Positions 10,202 through 17,817 of a stretch of DNA of 64,000 nucleotides are shown here, in pieces (within the stretch, counting starts at the first letter, position 1; every line of letters begins with the position of its first letter). The DNA comes from Stentor roeselii (taxonomy: Eukaryota; Ciliophora; Heterotrichea; Heterotrichida; Stentoridae), in the NCBI GenBank assembly GCA_006503475.1, contig RSEH01000155.1, positions 49,954 through 113,953 on the forward strand, given 5' to 3'. Both the position numbers and the translations under genes were made by a program. The notes under the pieces were generated by a model. It made no database searches, was not told the DNA's origin, and worked only from the letters and a program-made list of their open reading frames with translations.

Positions 10202-10229
10202 GTTAGGGTTCAGGGTGTTAGGGTGTTAA
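10202..10229 (-). repeat. Telomere-like repeat in a 64-bp spacer
   Basis: Read on the minus strand this is TAACACCCTAACACCCTG followed by AACCCTAACA, that is, imperfect CCCTAACA units. It sits in the leader of the RCC1-like gene, in the same sense as the array upstream of 19111. CCCTAACA is, from memory, the type of telomere repeat reported for heterotrich ciliates. Confidence 0.6.
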
Positions 10230-10231
10230 TA

Positions 10232-10510
10232 TTAAGAAATTAAACCTTTTCTCTTCATCTCAGCAATTCTATTCATATCATTTAACACATCACTAACACA
10301 TCTATCAAGTAGCTCTGGAGCTCTTTTACAAGATTCAACCTGTTGAGGAGTCCTGATTTTAACATCAAGACATCGATGAACAATAACAAAGAAAGATTTG
10401 CAATGTTTTTGTGCCTGAAACTTAAAACTTTCTTCATCCCATTTGACATTGACAGTATCAGGATGAATTGGAAGTATACGAGACATGGTTTTTTCGTAGT
10501 CTAAATTCAT
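10232..10510 (-). CDS. Twin CX9C (CHCH) protein
   Basis: A 92-aa protein with four cysteines in two exact CX9C pairs: C37-x9-C47 and C61-x9-C71, separated by 13 residues. This is the signature of CHCH-domain proteins, which fold with two disulphides in the mitochondrial intermembrane space through the MIA40/ERV1 pathway and act in respiratory-chain assembly. No subtype is evident. It lacks a presequence, as expected for MIA40 substrates. The start has the context TTATAATG. It ends 64 bp from the RCC1-like gene and begins 11 bp downstream of the VTT gene's stop, all on one strand. Confidence 0.8.
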   Translation of the reverse strand: MNLDYEKTMSRILPIHPDTVNVKWDEESFKFQAQKHCKSFFVIVHRCLDVKIRTPQQVESCKRAPELLDRCVSDVLNDMNRIAEMKRKGLIS

Positions 10511-10521
10511 TATAATACTAT

Positions 10522-11334
10522 CTACTCCCCTTCAATTATTGAGTTGTGTTCTTCATTGCCCAACAATGGGTGGGTCTCTTTTATTATCTTGTTGAACTCG
10601 CGCTTCGCTATTATTGTCAGGTATGTCGCTGCGATAATACCCAGAACTGCTCCGATTGAAAGAATTATTATCAATTGAGTCTTGTTTGATGATTCTTGTT
10701 TCACTGCTTCTTGTAAGGAACCCACTGAGACTGCAACATAAACGTAAAGAGCTTGCTTTGGAATTAGTCCGATACTTGCGAAGAGGTAGTCTTGAAGTTT
10801 TACACTACTCGCACCTAGCGCGTAGTTTAGAAGACTGAAAGGAAATATCGGGGCTAGGCGGAAAAGAAGGACTAGCTTAAAACCATTACTCTCTAATGCT
10901 TTAAGAATTGCTCGGGTTTTATACCAATTGGGCTTCACAGCCGATAAAATCGTTTCTTTTAGTAAGTATCGCGAAAATAAAAAGGCTAAGGTTGACCCAC
11001 TTGCTGCACAAAAATATACAAGGAACAGAGCGATGAAGTATCCTAAAGCTCCACCCAACAAGTTATAACATTGAAGACCCAACACAAATATAAACAAAGT
11101 AGTAGGTATCATAACCGTGATTCCTACAATAAAACAAATCATGATAAGCATAATACCAACAACCGGTCTTTCCTCAACCCAGAGTGTGAATTGATTAAGA
11201 AGTTCCACAATATCATCAAACATAACAAAGAAGGTGATGATCATAGCGATCTAAATTAATGTTACATGTGCAAGAATAATGATAACAGCGACAGCTACCT
11301 TGATATTCCTGCTAGTCCTGTTCGGTCCTTCCAT
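10522..11334 (-). CDS. VTT-domain (TVP38/TMEM64-like) membrane protein, one 15-nt intron
   Basis: Removing a 15-nt intron (11251-11265) extends the protein to an ATG at 11334, 265 aa in all. It has a first hydrophobic segment (VAVAVIIILA), further membrane helices, and the core VTT (DedA/SNARE-associated) motif: GSTLAFLFSRYL, then NGFKLVLLFRLAPIFPFSLLNYALGASSVKLQDYLFASIGLIPKQALYVYVAVSVGSL. Family members are lipid scramblases or transporters of the endomembrane system. The C-terminus is polar and acidic and probably cytosolic. The start codon lies 57 bp from that of the divergent CCDC81-like gene, so the two share a very short promoter region. Confidence 0.88.
11251..11265 (-). other. 15-nt intron in the VTT gene
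   Basis: The sense sequence is gtaacattaatttag, with A at position 10 and TAG at the acceptor. It joins a 23-codon first exon to the main frame. Confidence 0.85.
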
Positions 11335-11391
11335 TCAGTTAATAATATCTATTCACTCAATTTATAAGAAACCTGCAAGACAGTTATAAAA
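11335..11391. promoter_or_regulatory. 57-bp bidirectional promoter region
   Basis: Only 57 bp lie between the ATGs of the divergent VTT and CCDC81-like genes. On the plus side the ATG is preceded by TTATAAAAATG. Both promoters and any 5' UTRs must fit here or overlap the coding regions. Confidence 0.6.
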
Positions 11392-12234
11392 ATGGACATC
11401 GAAGCCATCATCACCTGGATTCTTTCTCATCCTAGTAACTATCCTGGTCTTCATCTTACACCACAGCCTAGAACTAGTCAATCTAATAAGCCACTTGAAC
11501 CCAACTCACAGCTTCAGATTGTTTGGAAAGCGACTATTGAGTATATTAATGAAAACTTACTTATGGGAAGAGGGGTCAATGTCCCTGGGTTTGGAGCTTT
11601 TACATTTGATATTGAAACTGACCAGCCAAGAATAGGAAACATAAACCCAATCCAAGGTGAAATCCACGACCAAAGACTGGAACGAAAGCATCTCCACAAG
11701 AACCGTCCAGTATTCATTCCAGACTCAGGTCTAGAGTACCTTCTCCAAAGATACCACCGCAAAGACCAAGTAAACAAGCCATCCAGTCAAAGATCAGTCT
11801 ACCAAAAAGGTTTCCAAATGATTTTCTGCAATCCAGTCCCAATCGCCCAAGCTTGTTCTTTAGACAAAAACGTGATCCGCGACTCTCACAAAGCCCTCTT
11901 CTCAGCAATAAAAGACTTAACAAAACTAGGCAGAACAATGCATATTCAGTTCAACTTCGCAGTGATCGTCATAAGCAACATGAGCCTCACCGCTCAATTC
12001 AACAAGAACTTTCATGTCACTGTTAATGATAAAGGCTACGAAGCCAAAATGCGCAAGTCAGACGATCCTTGCACTAAGTTCTGGACAACCACTAATCAAG
12101 ACAAGTGGCGAGGTTCAGCACTTTCTAAACTTTACCAAGAACCTGATTCACGAAATGTTAGCCAGATGAATGAAAAGACTCTGGCTTTGAAGATTTTAAG
12201 TCTTGACCTTGCCAGCACATTCAAGCAAAATTAA
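11392..12234 (+). CDS. CCDC81-like protein with two HU-type domains
   Basis: A 280-aa protein. Residues of about 40-80 (IVWKATIEYINENLLMGRGV then NVPGFGAFTFDIE) match the eukaryotic HU-like fold of CCDC81: an IW...I..YI helix, a G+GV strand and a PG(F/L)G(A/T)F turn. A second region at about 140-215 (QACSLDKNVIRDSHKALFSAIKDLTKLGRTMHIQFNFAVIVISN) has the layout of a second HU-like unit, as in CCDC81, a centrosome/cilium-associated protein. DNA binding is not implied. The C-terminal 65 residues are not recognised. It is divergent from the VTT gene, and a 19-bp tandem repeat lies just downstream. Confidence 0.78.
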   Translation: MDIEAIITWILSHPSNYPGLHLTPQPRTSQSNKPLEPNSQLQIVWKATIEYINENLLMGRGVNVPGFGAFTFDIETDQPRIGNINPIQGEIHDQRLERKHLHKNRPVFIPDSGLEYLLQRYHRKDQVNKPSSQRSVYQKGFQMIFCNPVPIAQACSLDKNVIRDSHKALFSAIKDLTKLGRTMHIQFNFAVIVISNMSLTAQFNKNFHVTVNDKGYEAKMRKSDDPCTKFWTTTNQDKWRGSALSKLYQEPDSRNVSQMNEKTLALKILSLDLASTFKQN

Positions 12235-12263
12235 TAGTTTTAGATTTTTTTTTATAGAATTTC

Positions 12264-12357
12264 AGGATTTTTAAGATTTTTTAAGATTTTTGAGGATTTT
12301 TAAGATTTTTGAGGATTTTTAAGATTTTTGAGGATTTTTAAGATTTTTGAGGATTTT
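12264..12357 (+). repeat. 19-bp tandem repeat in a 3' flank
   Basis: Four contiguous copies of AAGATTTTTGAGGATTTTT run from 12283 to 12357, the last one base short, preceded by degenerate related units from about 12264. The plus strand here is T/G-rich with almost no C. It lies between the CCDC81-like stop and the UNC119 start. Confidence 0.9.
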
Positions 12358-12418
12358 GCAAGGTTTAAGTTTTTTTCAATTTTTTGGAATTTAGTGATTT
12401 TTAGAGTGGTGCTTATAA

Positions 12419-12961
12419 ATGGAAGAAATAACCCCGGACTATGTGACAAGGCTCAGTGAAGCTACAGATAGATTTTTATGTCCTTTATCTGCCAACGTCT
12501 ATGGCATTGAGTTCGTTTATTTTAAAGTCAGGGACTTGGAAAGTGGCACTGTTTTGTTTGAAGTTGTGAATGATGAAGACGAAGCTCCTGCGGAGCTTGT
12601 TGAAGATGACTCTTTAAGGACTATCAAGTATCATTTGGGACCTGACTTCTTGAATCTCACTGCTCTAGGGTCTACCATTGGCTTTAAAGTTGGAGGAAAG
12701 GAAGTCAGAAACTTTAGGATGATTGAAAGACATTATTTCAGAAATACTTTACTTAAAAGTTTCGACTTTAACCTTGAGTTCTGCATTCCTGGAACACGGA
12801 ATACTTGGGAAGTGATTTATGAAATACCAAGTCTGCCTGAAAGCTTGAAAAATGAGATGATCAACGCGCCTTGGGAAACGAAATCTGATAGCTTTTATTT
12901 CGTAGAGAATAAAATTATTATGCACAATAAGGCCGAATACAACTACTCACCGTTAAGCTAA
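12419..12961 (+). CDS. UNC119: UNC119 lipid-binding chaperone
   Basis: A 180-aa protein close to UNC119 along most of its length: ITPDYVTRLSE, YGIEFVYFKVRDLESGTVLFEV, LRTIKYHLGPDFL, the diagnostic VRNFRMIERHYFRNTLLKSFDF, EFCIPGTRNTWEVIYEIP and the C-terminal SDSFYFVENKIIMHNKAEYNYS. UNC119 forms a PDE6-delta-like beta sandwich that binds N-myristoylated cargo, which ARL3-GTP releases in cilia; this is family knowledge. Compared with human UNC119 the protein lacks a long disordered N-terminus. The ATG has the context TTATAAATGG. The insert DDSLRTIKY replaces the vertebrate loop before the first strand pair. Confidence 0.95.
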   Translation: MEEITPDYVTRLSEATDRFLCPLSANVYGIEFVYFKVRDLESGTVLFEVVNDEDEAPAELVEDDSLRTIKYHLGPDFLNLTALGSTIGFKVGGKEVRNFRMIERHYFRNTLLKSFDFNLEFCIPGTRNTWEVIYEIPSLPESLKNEMINAPWETKSDSFYFVENKIIMHNKAEYNYSPLS

Positions 12962-13418
12962 GTAGAAGTTAGGTTTATTTGGGTTGAAGGTCTTGGGGTT
13001 GGAGTGAGGATGGACTGAAGATTGACGTGGGATTTGAATTGGATTGATGAGGATTTTATTATGATTGAAATATTTTTTCAAACTGTCTCAAATCTCATCT
13101 AATTAAAATCTTCTAATAATTACTAAGATCTTTCATCACCAGTACCAAATAACAATAAAGATTACTAAACATCACCAAATTATCCCTACTTCAATCACCG
13201 AAATCCAAACCTTTAAAAAACAACACAAAACAATCAACCATTCCCTAAACCTCTAAAAAATCCAAAAAATTTCAATAAATCCTAAAAAAAAATCCAAAAC
13301 CCATTCAACCAAAAATCGAAATCTCCCAAACCAAAAAATTTCCAAAAAAAATTCCCTAAAATTCCCTCATCATGAAAAAAATTCCCAAATTCTCCATAAT
13401 AAACCCAGAGAATTAATA
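12962..13418. other. Spacer with a sharp switch of strand composition
   Basis: No gene is seen. From 12962 to about 13075 the plus strand is rich in G and T (3' flank of UNC119). From about 13078 to 13418 it becomes rich in A and C with almost no G (5' flank of the Rab gene), ending in TTAATAATGG. Both halves follow a pattern seen across the window. Confidence 0.7.
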
Positions 13419-14033
13419 ATGGACCAAGACATCCTTTTCCGAGTTATAATTGTCGGCGATACAGGTGTAGGAAAATCTTGCATTCTTCTCAGATTCAGCG
13501 AAGGCACATTCAACGAGCAACACAACGTGACAATTGGTGTAGAATTCGGAAGCAAGAACATTGAAATTGGCACCACAAGTGTAAAACTACAAATTTGGGA
13601 CACTGCTGGTCAAGAGAGCTTTCGAAGCATCACGAGAAGCTTTTATAGAAGGGCTGATGGAGTTTTGCTTGTTTATGATGCCACTGCTCGCCATACTTTT
13701 GAGAATTGTAAGTTTTGGCTTGATGAGATCAGGCAAAATGCTGCTTCGGATGTTGTTATTTATTTGGTGGGCAATCAGATTGACCTTATTAACTCTGGAG
13801 GAGATAATCGAGAGGTATCGATTGAAGAAGCTGCGGAGTTTAGCAAGAGTAATAATTTGGCTGGGTTTAAGGAAACTTCGGCGAGGCATGGCACTGGGGT
13901 CCACGAATCCTTCACAGAATTTTGCAGTATTCTCTTCGGCAGGTGGAAAGAGCATAAAGACGTGCAAGTAATCGAAAGACCTAAAATCGACTTAAGACCG
14001 GAGCCGAAGCCCAAGAAAAAGCGGAGATGTTAG
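13419..14033 (+). CDS. Rab-family small GTPase with altered G4 motif
   Basis: A 204-aa Rab. G1 is GDTGVGKS (13-20), the switch I region is TIGVEFGSK, G3 is WDTAGQE (60-66), followed by the Rab2/Rab4/Rab14-like SFRSITRSFYRRADGVLLVYD. The G4 motif, normally NKxD, reads NQID (119-122), so the guanine-contacting lysine is missing; G5 is ETSAR instead of ETSAK. The C-terminus KKKRRC ends in a single cysteine rather than a CC or CXC pair, so one prenyl group at most is expected. It may bind nucleotide atypically. Exact Rab subgroup not assigned. Confidence 0.9.
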   Translation: MDQDILFRVIIVGDTGVGKSCILLRFSEGTFNEQHNVTIGVEFGSKNIEIGTTSVKLQIWDTAGQESFRSITRSFYRRADGVLLVYDATARHTFENCKFWLDEIRQNAASDVVIYLVGNQIDLINSGGDNREVSIEEAAEFSKSNNLAGFKETSARHGTGVHESFTEFCSILFGRWKEHKDVQVIERPKIDLRPEPKPKKKRRC

Positions 14034-14129
14034 CTAGACTCTTAATTCTTCGGATAACTAAACCTTCACCAACAAGTCTAAAATTTTTCATTAAGATTTT
14101 CTTACTTTGAATTCTTTTCATAAACTTAA

Positions 14130-14564
14130 ATGGATGAGTTTAATGTCGAAGTCAGCAGCTTAAAGCACAATTTTTGGCAAATCCTTAACTTGTCAAAACA
14201 ACTTCTCGCTAGAAATGAAGTCCTTAAAGCCAAGTTGAAAGAACAGGAAAAATGCTTTGAATGGAAACTAACTGAAATGCAAAAAAGCATTGATGACTTG
14301 AAAAGAAAGAATAACTTGCTACAGAAACGATTGGCAAATGATGAAGATGGGGTCAGTGTTGTCAGCAAGGACTATGAAGATGTGGTTAAAGGGTCTTTGT
14401 CGCAGGTAAGTCCCCGGGAATCGTATGATGCTTATAAGAATAGTGAACAGAATACTAAGGGCAGGGAAAACCGCTCGAATGAAGTTGATGAAGAGGAACA
14501 GGATGAAGAGGAGGATGAGGAGAATAGTCAAGAATCTGATAAAAATTCAGTTAATTCTGTATAG
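14130..14564 (+). CDS. Coiled-coil protein with acidic tail
   Basis: A 144-aa protein. Residues of about 8-72 form a predicted coiled coil (heptads rich in L, K and E, for example LARNEVLKAKLKEQEKCFEWKL), followed by a low-complexity acidic tail with VDEEEQDEEEDEEN. I recognise no family. The composition and a clear ATG after TTAAATGG support coding. It lies 96 bp downstream of the Rab gene on the same strand. Confidence 0.65.
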   Translation: MDEFNVEVSSLKHNFWQILNLSKQLLARNEVLKAKLKEQEKCFEWKLTEMQKSIDDLKRKNNLLQKRLANDEDGVSVVSKDYEDVVKGSLSQVSPRESYDAYKNSEQNTKGRENRSNEVDEEEQDEEEDEENSQESDKNSVNSV

Positions 14565-15725
14565 GCAGATTATAATTTAGATCAACAGGTTTATTTATGG
14601 TGGTTGAAGTGAGTTACATTTTGAAATGTTTGGATTGCTTTAATCATTAGATTAAAATTTGTCTATTCAACAACCAAAAAACTTTACTTAGGTTACTTAA
14701 TTTTCTGAAATCCTTCAATTGTATTTTTTTACAAGGATCTTATTCTCTAATAACCATAAAATCCTGAGATTCTTTCCAATATAATTTTAATCTTTATACA
14801 GAGATTAGTTCTTGAGTACAATCGACAAGTTTATATGATTATTAAATTATCATTATTCATCGAAGAAGCGCAAATTGATACAACTACAATATATTAAATA
14901 ATTAAGTATTAAAATATTTTTACCACAAAAGCTGGTTTTCGTTATATACTTCGTACTTTTTCTTCCAAATGAATCCATTTTCATCATGAACAGAAATTGA
15001 ATATTTCGTTTTATATTTCCCAGTTTCATAATCAAATATTTTTGAGGTTGAATTGGTAGATACATCCTTCACGTTCGATTCGATAACTAGATCTCGATGT
15101 GTTTTTATGCAACTCCCCATTTATATATTTATCTACGTAGTTCATTTTTAACAAAATAATTTATTTGAGTCTGATATGTATAAATATTATCATTATATGT
15201 AATCATATGATAAAAACAATTGTTATTTACAGGTTTATGCAATTTTTCTTGAAAGTAAAAAATTGAAATCCATTTCTGATTTTTTGTTTCTAGACGTTTC
15301 AAAATTGATAAAGTTTGATACTATTTTTTATTATTAAATCACTGAACGATTAAATCCTTAACTATCTTTCAAGTTTTACTAACCTCTATAAAACTCCAAT
15401 AAATCAGTCCTCTATTCCAATTTTAATCCATTTCTAAACCCTAAAATCCTCACTAACACTAAACTAACTCCCAACATCCTAAATACTCCAAATCATAAAT
15501 AATCCCCTTTTCACATCCAAACATTAAATCTCTTTTTCCTATTATCAATTCAATCCTTATAACCTTCACATAAACCATCCAAAAAATCCTAATCCCAAAA
15601 CCACTTCAACTCCAAAAAACATCTCAAATCACAAAAATTCCAAAATTTTAAAACATTCTTCAATCCAAACAAATCTTTCCATTCATCTAAAACTCATAAA
15701 TCTTCAATCATCATCTAAAAACAAG
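14565..15725. other. Long AT-rich spacer
   Basis: It contains one small minus-strand ORF (14920-15120), described separately. From about 15360 to 15725 the plus strand is rich in A and C with very little G, the typical 5' flank of a plus-strand gene. No RNA gene or other feature is recognised. Confidence 0.5.
14920..15120 (-). CDS. Possible small protein with MGSC N-terminus
   Basis: A 66-aa ORF starting MGSCIKTHRD and ending NENQLLW. MG at the start followed by Cys at position 4 is the classic signal for N-myristoylation plus palmitoylation. The rest contains a Y, K and D-rich stretch (FDYETGKYKTKYS) without a known domain. It is isolated in AT-rich DNA and could be a chance ORF, or the remaining end of a decayed gene. 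A second small ORF with the same first four residues occurs at 39812. Confidence 0.35.
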   Translation of the reverse strand: MGSCIKTHRDLVIESNVKDVSTNSTSKIFDYETGKYKTKYSISVHDENGFIWKKKYEVYNENQLLW

Positions 15726-16535
15726 ATGTCCCAAAGAACAGTTAACAACCCAAGAGCCCGATCCTCATCCCGCAAGCCTCAAAGGGCAGTTTCAGCAGCA
15801 GACTCTCCGAAATACAGTTCAATCTCTCGAAGCCGAGTTCCAGTCTCTGTAAAAATCGAAGAACGACTGATGAATCAACAAATTACTTATAAAAGACGAC
15901 TGGAGCATTTGAAAAAAACTTATGAAGAGGAAGAGTTGAAAGAAGTCCAAAGTAAACCGAAGATCTCGAGTAAGTCGCGAAGTCTTGCTCAGAAAGCTGA
16001 ACAAAGAATGTTGGAACAGTACCACTACCTGAAAAATCCGGTTATAGAACCAGAGAGGCCAGTTCAGGTCCAGCCTGAGTACACAGCTAGAAGTGCCTCA
16101 GCTTCGAAACCGGCTAAGGTCTTGAACCAGAACTTGAATCAAAGTCATCTTTTTGCAGTTCCTGCTGAAAAGACCGAAAAAGTAAGAACCAAAAGTCTTC
16201 TAAACCTTTCAGTTCTAGAACGAAACCAGACCTGGCTGGAAGAAAAAGAAACAAAAATCGGTTTAAAACGAAAAGAAATCGAAGAAAAAGACCTAGCCGA
16301 ATGCACATTTTCCCCAAAGACACAAAACAAGATAAGACACTCACGAAGCATGCGCGAAAATGGCAACACAAGTTACATCTCATCTCCAGGCACAGTAGAC
16401 ATAAGCGAGTTAAACGAAATCTACTCAAGAGGCAGACCTCATCATTTCGGGTACCGTCCAATCGCGCCTTATCAAGTGAAAGTCGCATTTAAATGTGGAA
16501 TCGATTTGAATAGTTTTCTAAGAAGAGCTAAATAA
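15726..16535 (+). CDS. Ser/Arg-rich coiled-coil protein, probably cytoskeletal
   Basis: A 269-aa basic protein. The first 40 residues are rich in R and S. A charged helical segment (about 45-75, RRLEHLKKTYEEEELKEVQ) leads into KPKISSKSRSLA. A similar helix-plus-motif occurs later, EEKDLAECTFSPKTQNK. A pattern of E-rich helix, then CTF(x)PK or KPKI(x)S recurs in many ciliate and apicomplexan cytoskeletal proteins, but I cannot name the family. The C-terminal 45 residues, including GYRPIAPYQVKVAFKCGIDL, may be a small conserved tail. Convergent with the next gene, 27 bp between stops. Confidence 0.65.
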   Translation: MSQRTVNNPRARSSSRKPQRAVSAADSPKYSSISRSRVPVSVKIEERLMNQQITYKRRLEHLKKTYEEEELKEVQSKPKISSKSRSLAQKAEQRMLEQYHYLKNPVIEPERPVQVQPEYTARSASASKPAKVLNQNLNQSHLFAVPAEKTEKVRTKSLLNLSVLERNQTWLEEKETKIGLKRKEIEEKDLAECTFSPKTQNKIRHSRSMRENGNTSYISSPGTVDISELNEIYSRGRPHHFGYRPIAPYQVKVAFKCGIDLNSFLRRAK

Positions 16536-16562
16536 TGTGTTTTTAGAATTTTTAATTTAAAA

Positions 16563-16970
16563 CTAACTGTCGTGGATTTGTTTAAAAGCTCGGAAAAGAT
16601 GAACTTCGAATAATTTTGTGTCGTTTTCGATGTCTGTTCCGTTTACGTAGATTTTAGGATTTTTTAGATTTTTTGATAGGGTTGAATGTTTTTTTCGTGA
16701 TTTTTCACCTTTTAGAACTTGGCAAGCGTTATAAATTTCCCAGTCACTGTAGGCGATGGTTTCTTTCCGATGAAACTTGGAAGTGGATTTTGTTGATTTT
16801 AATAAGGGCCTGATTGATGACGGGGACGTATTGGTTGACTTTGGACAGAACATTGATGAGGCTGATGCTGTCAGAAGTTTGGATCTTGGAATTGGGGTGA
16901 ATGGCTTTAGTGAATAGTCAGTGTTTAGGTGAAGACGGGGTCTTGAGTGGGTTTTTTCCATATTTTGCAC
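16563..16970 (-). CDS. Hypothetical basic protein
   Basis: A 135-aa protein rich in S, K, T and P, with no domain that I recognise. A C-terminal stretch (IYVNGTDIENDTKLFEVHLFRAFKQI) looks folded and could be a small helical or beta module. The upstream plus-strand sequence is rich in G and T, which fits the 5' flank of a minus-strand gene here. Function is unknown. Confidence 0.55.
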   Translation of the reverse strand: MQNMEKTHSRPRLHLNTDYSLKPFTPIPRSKLLTASASSMFCPKSTNTSPSSIRPLLKSTKSTSKFHRKETIAYSDWEIYNACQVLKGEKSRKKHSTLSKNLKNPKIYVNGTDIENDTKLFEVHLFRAFKQIHDS

Positions 16971-17363
16971 TTTAATGGAATTTTAGAGGATTTTAAATGG
17001 AATTGTTTAAAGGTTGTTGAATTAGGATTAAATTGATTTTTTATTATTTTGGAATTTTTAGTTTTTTTATGGATTGATTTTATTTTGATTGGATTTTTAG
17101 AGGTTGAATTTTTAATTATTTTATTGATGGAATGATTGAGTTTCCTGTTTTTTCGTAATTGAAATATTTGGTGTTATTCAATTTTTTGAATATTTTAACT
17201 TTGAGGCTGTTTGGATTTATTTATGGTATTTAGGGTTTGCACAGGGAGTGTTTGAGAATTTTTAATTGATTAATTATGTGAAAGTTTAATAATTAATGAG
17301 ACTATTAGATAAGTTTGCCTTGGGAGTGTTTGAGAATTTTTAATTGATTAATTATGTGAAAGT
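16971..17363. other. Spacer rich in G and T on the plus strand
   Basis: It is the 5' flank of the 16563-16970 gene and the 3' flank of the 17364-17789 gene. No gene is seen. It contains the first copy of a 64-bp direct repeat. Confidence 0.6.
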
Positions 17364-17385
17364 TTAATAATTAATGAGACTATTA
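17244..17385 (+). repeat. Two identical 64-bp direct repeats, 78-bp period
   Basis: Positions 17244-17307 and 17322-17385 are identical, beginning GGGAGTGTTTGAG and ending GAGACTATTA. The sequence just before each copy (GTTTGC...GGGAG) is also similar. The second copy covers the stop and last codons of the minus-strand gene at 17364; the first copy is a downstream duplicate. Confidence 0.93.
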
Positions 17386-17789
17386 AATTTTAGTTTGCTT
17401 AGAACTTTTTTAGAAAAAGCACTTCCTTTGTATATAATTCCTCGTTTTTCAATCCTTGAACTTGAAGACCTACAAGAATTTTCTTTCACAAAACCAGTTA
17501 ATGACTTATTTTTACTAAAAACCAAGGGTTTTGAAAGGATCGATTTAACTTTAATAAAAGACTCAGGCTGCATAGGTCTGAATAATTGAACAGGATTGGG
17601 ATATATTCTTGAATGTTCATTAGTTATTTTTTGCCTAATAGAGACTTTTAAAACAGGCATTTCATCCACAGTCTCTTCGGACTGGCATCCCTGATTGACA
17701 AATGATTTGTTCACATTTTCATTTCTCTTCAAATCTCTGAGCAGAGAGTTTCTTCTATTATATCCTCTCGGCTTTACAGAAATATTCAT
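17364..17789 (-). CDS. Hypothetical basic protein
   Basis: A 141-aa protein rich in R, K, S and N (MNISVKPRGYNRRNSLLRDLKRNENVNKSF at the start). No domain is recognised. The start is in ATTAATGAATA context. The last seven codons and stop lie within a duplicated 64-bp segment, so the present C-terminus may date from that duplication. It lies 28 bp downstream of the neighbouring four-exon gene on the same strand. Confidence 0.55.
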   Translation of the reverse strand: MNISVKPRGYNRRNSLLRDLKRNENVNKSFVNQGCQSEETVDEMPVLKVSIRQKITNEHSRIYPNPVQLFRPMQPESFIKVKSILSKPLVFSKNKSLTGFVKENSCRSSSSRIEKRGIIYKGSAFSKKVLSKLKFNSLINY

Positions 17790-17817
17790 TAATAATAAAC
17801 ATTTGAAAATCCCTAAC

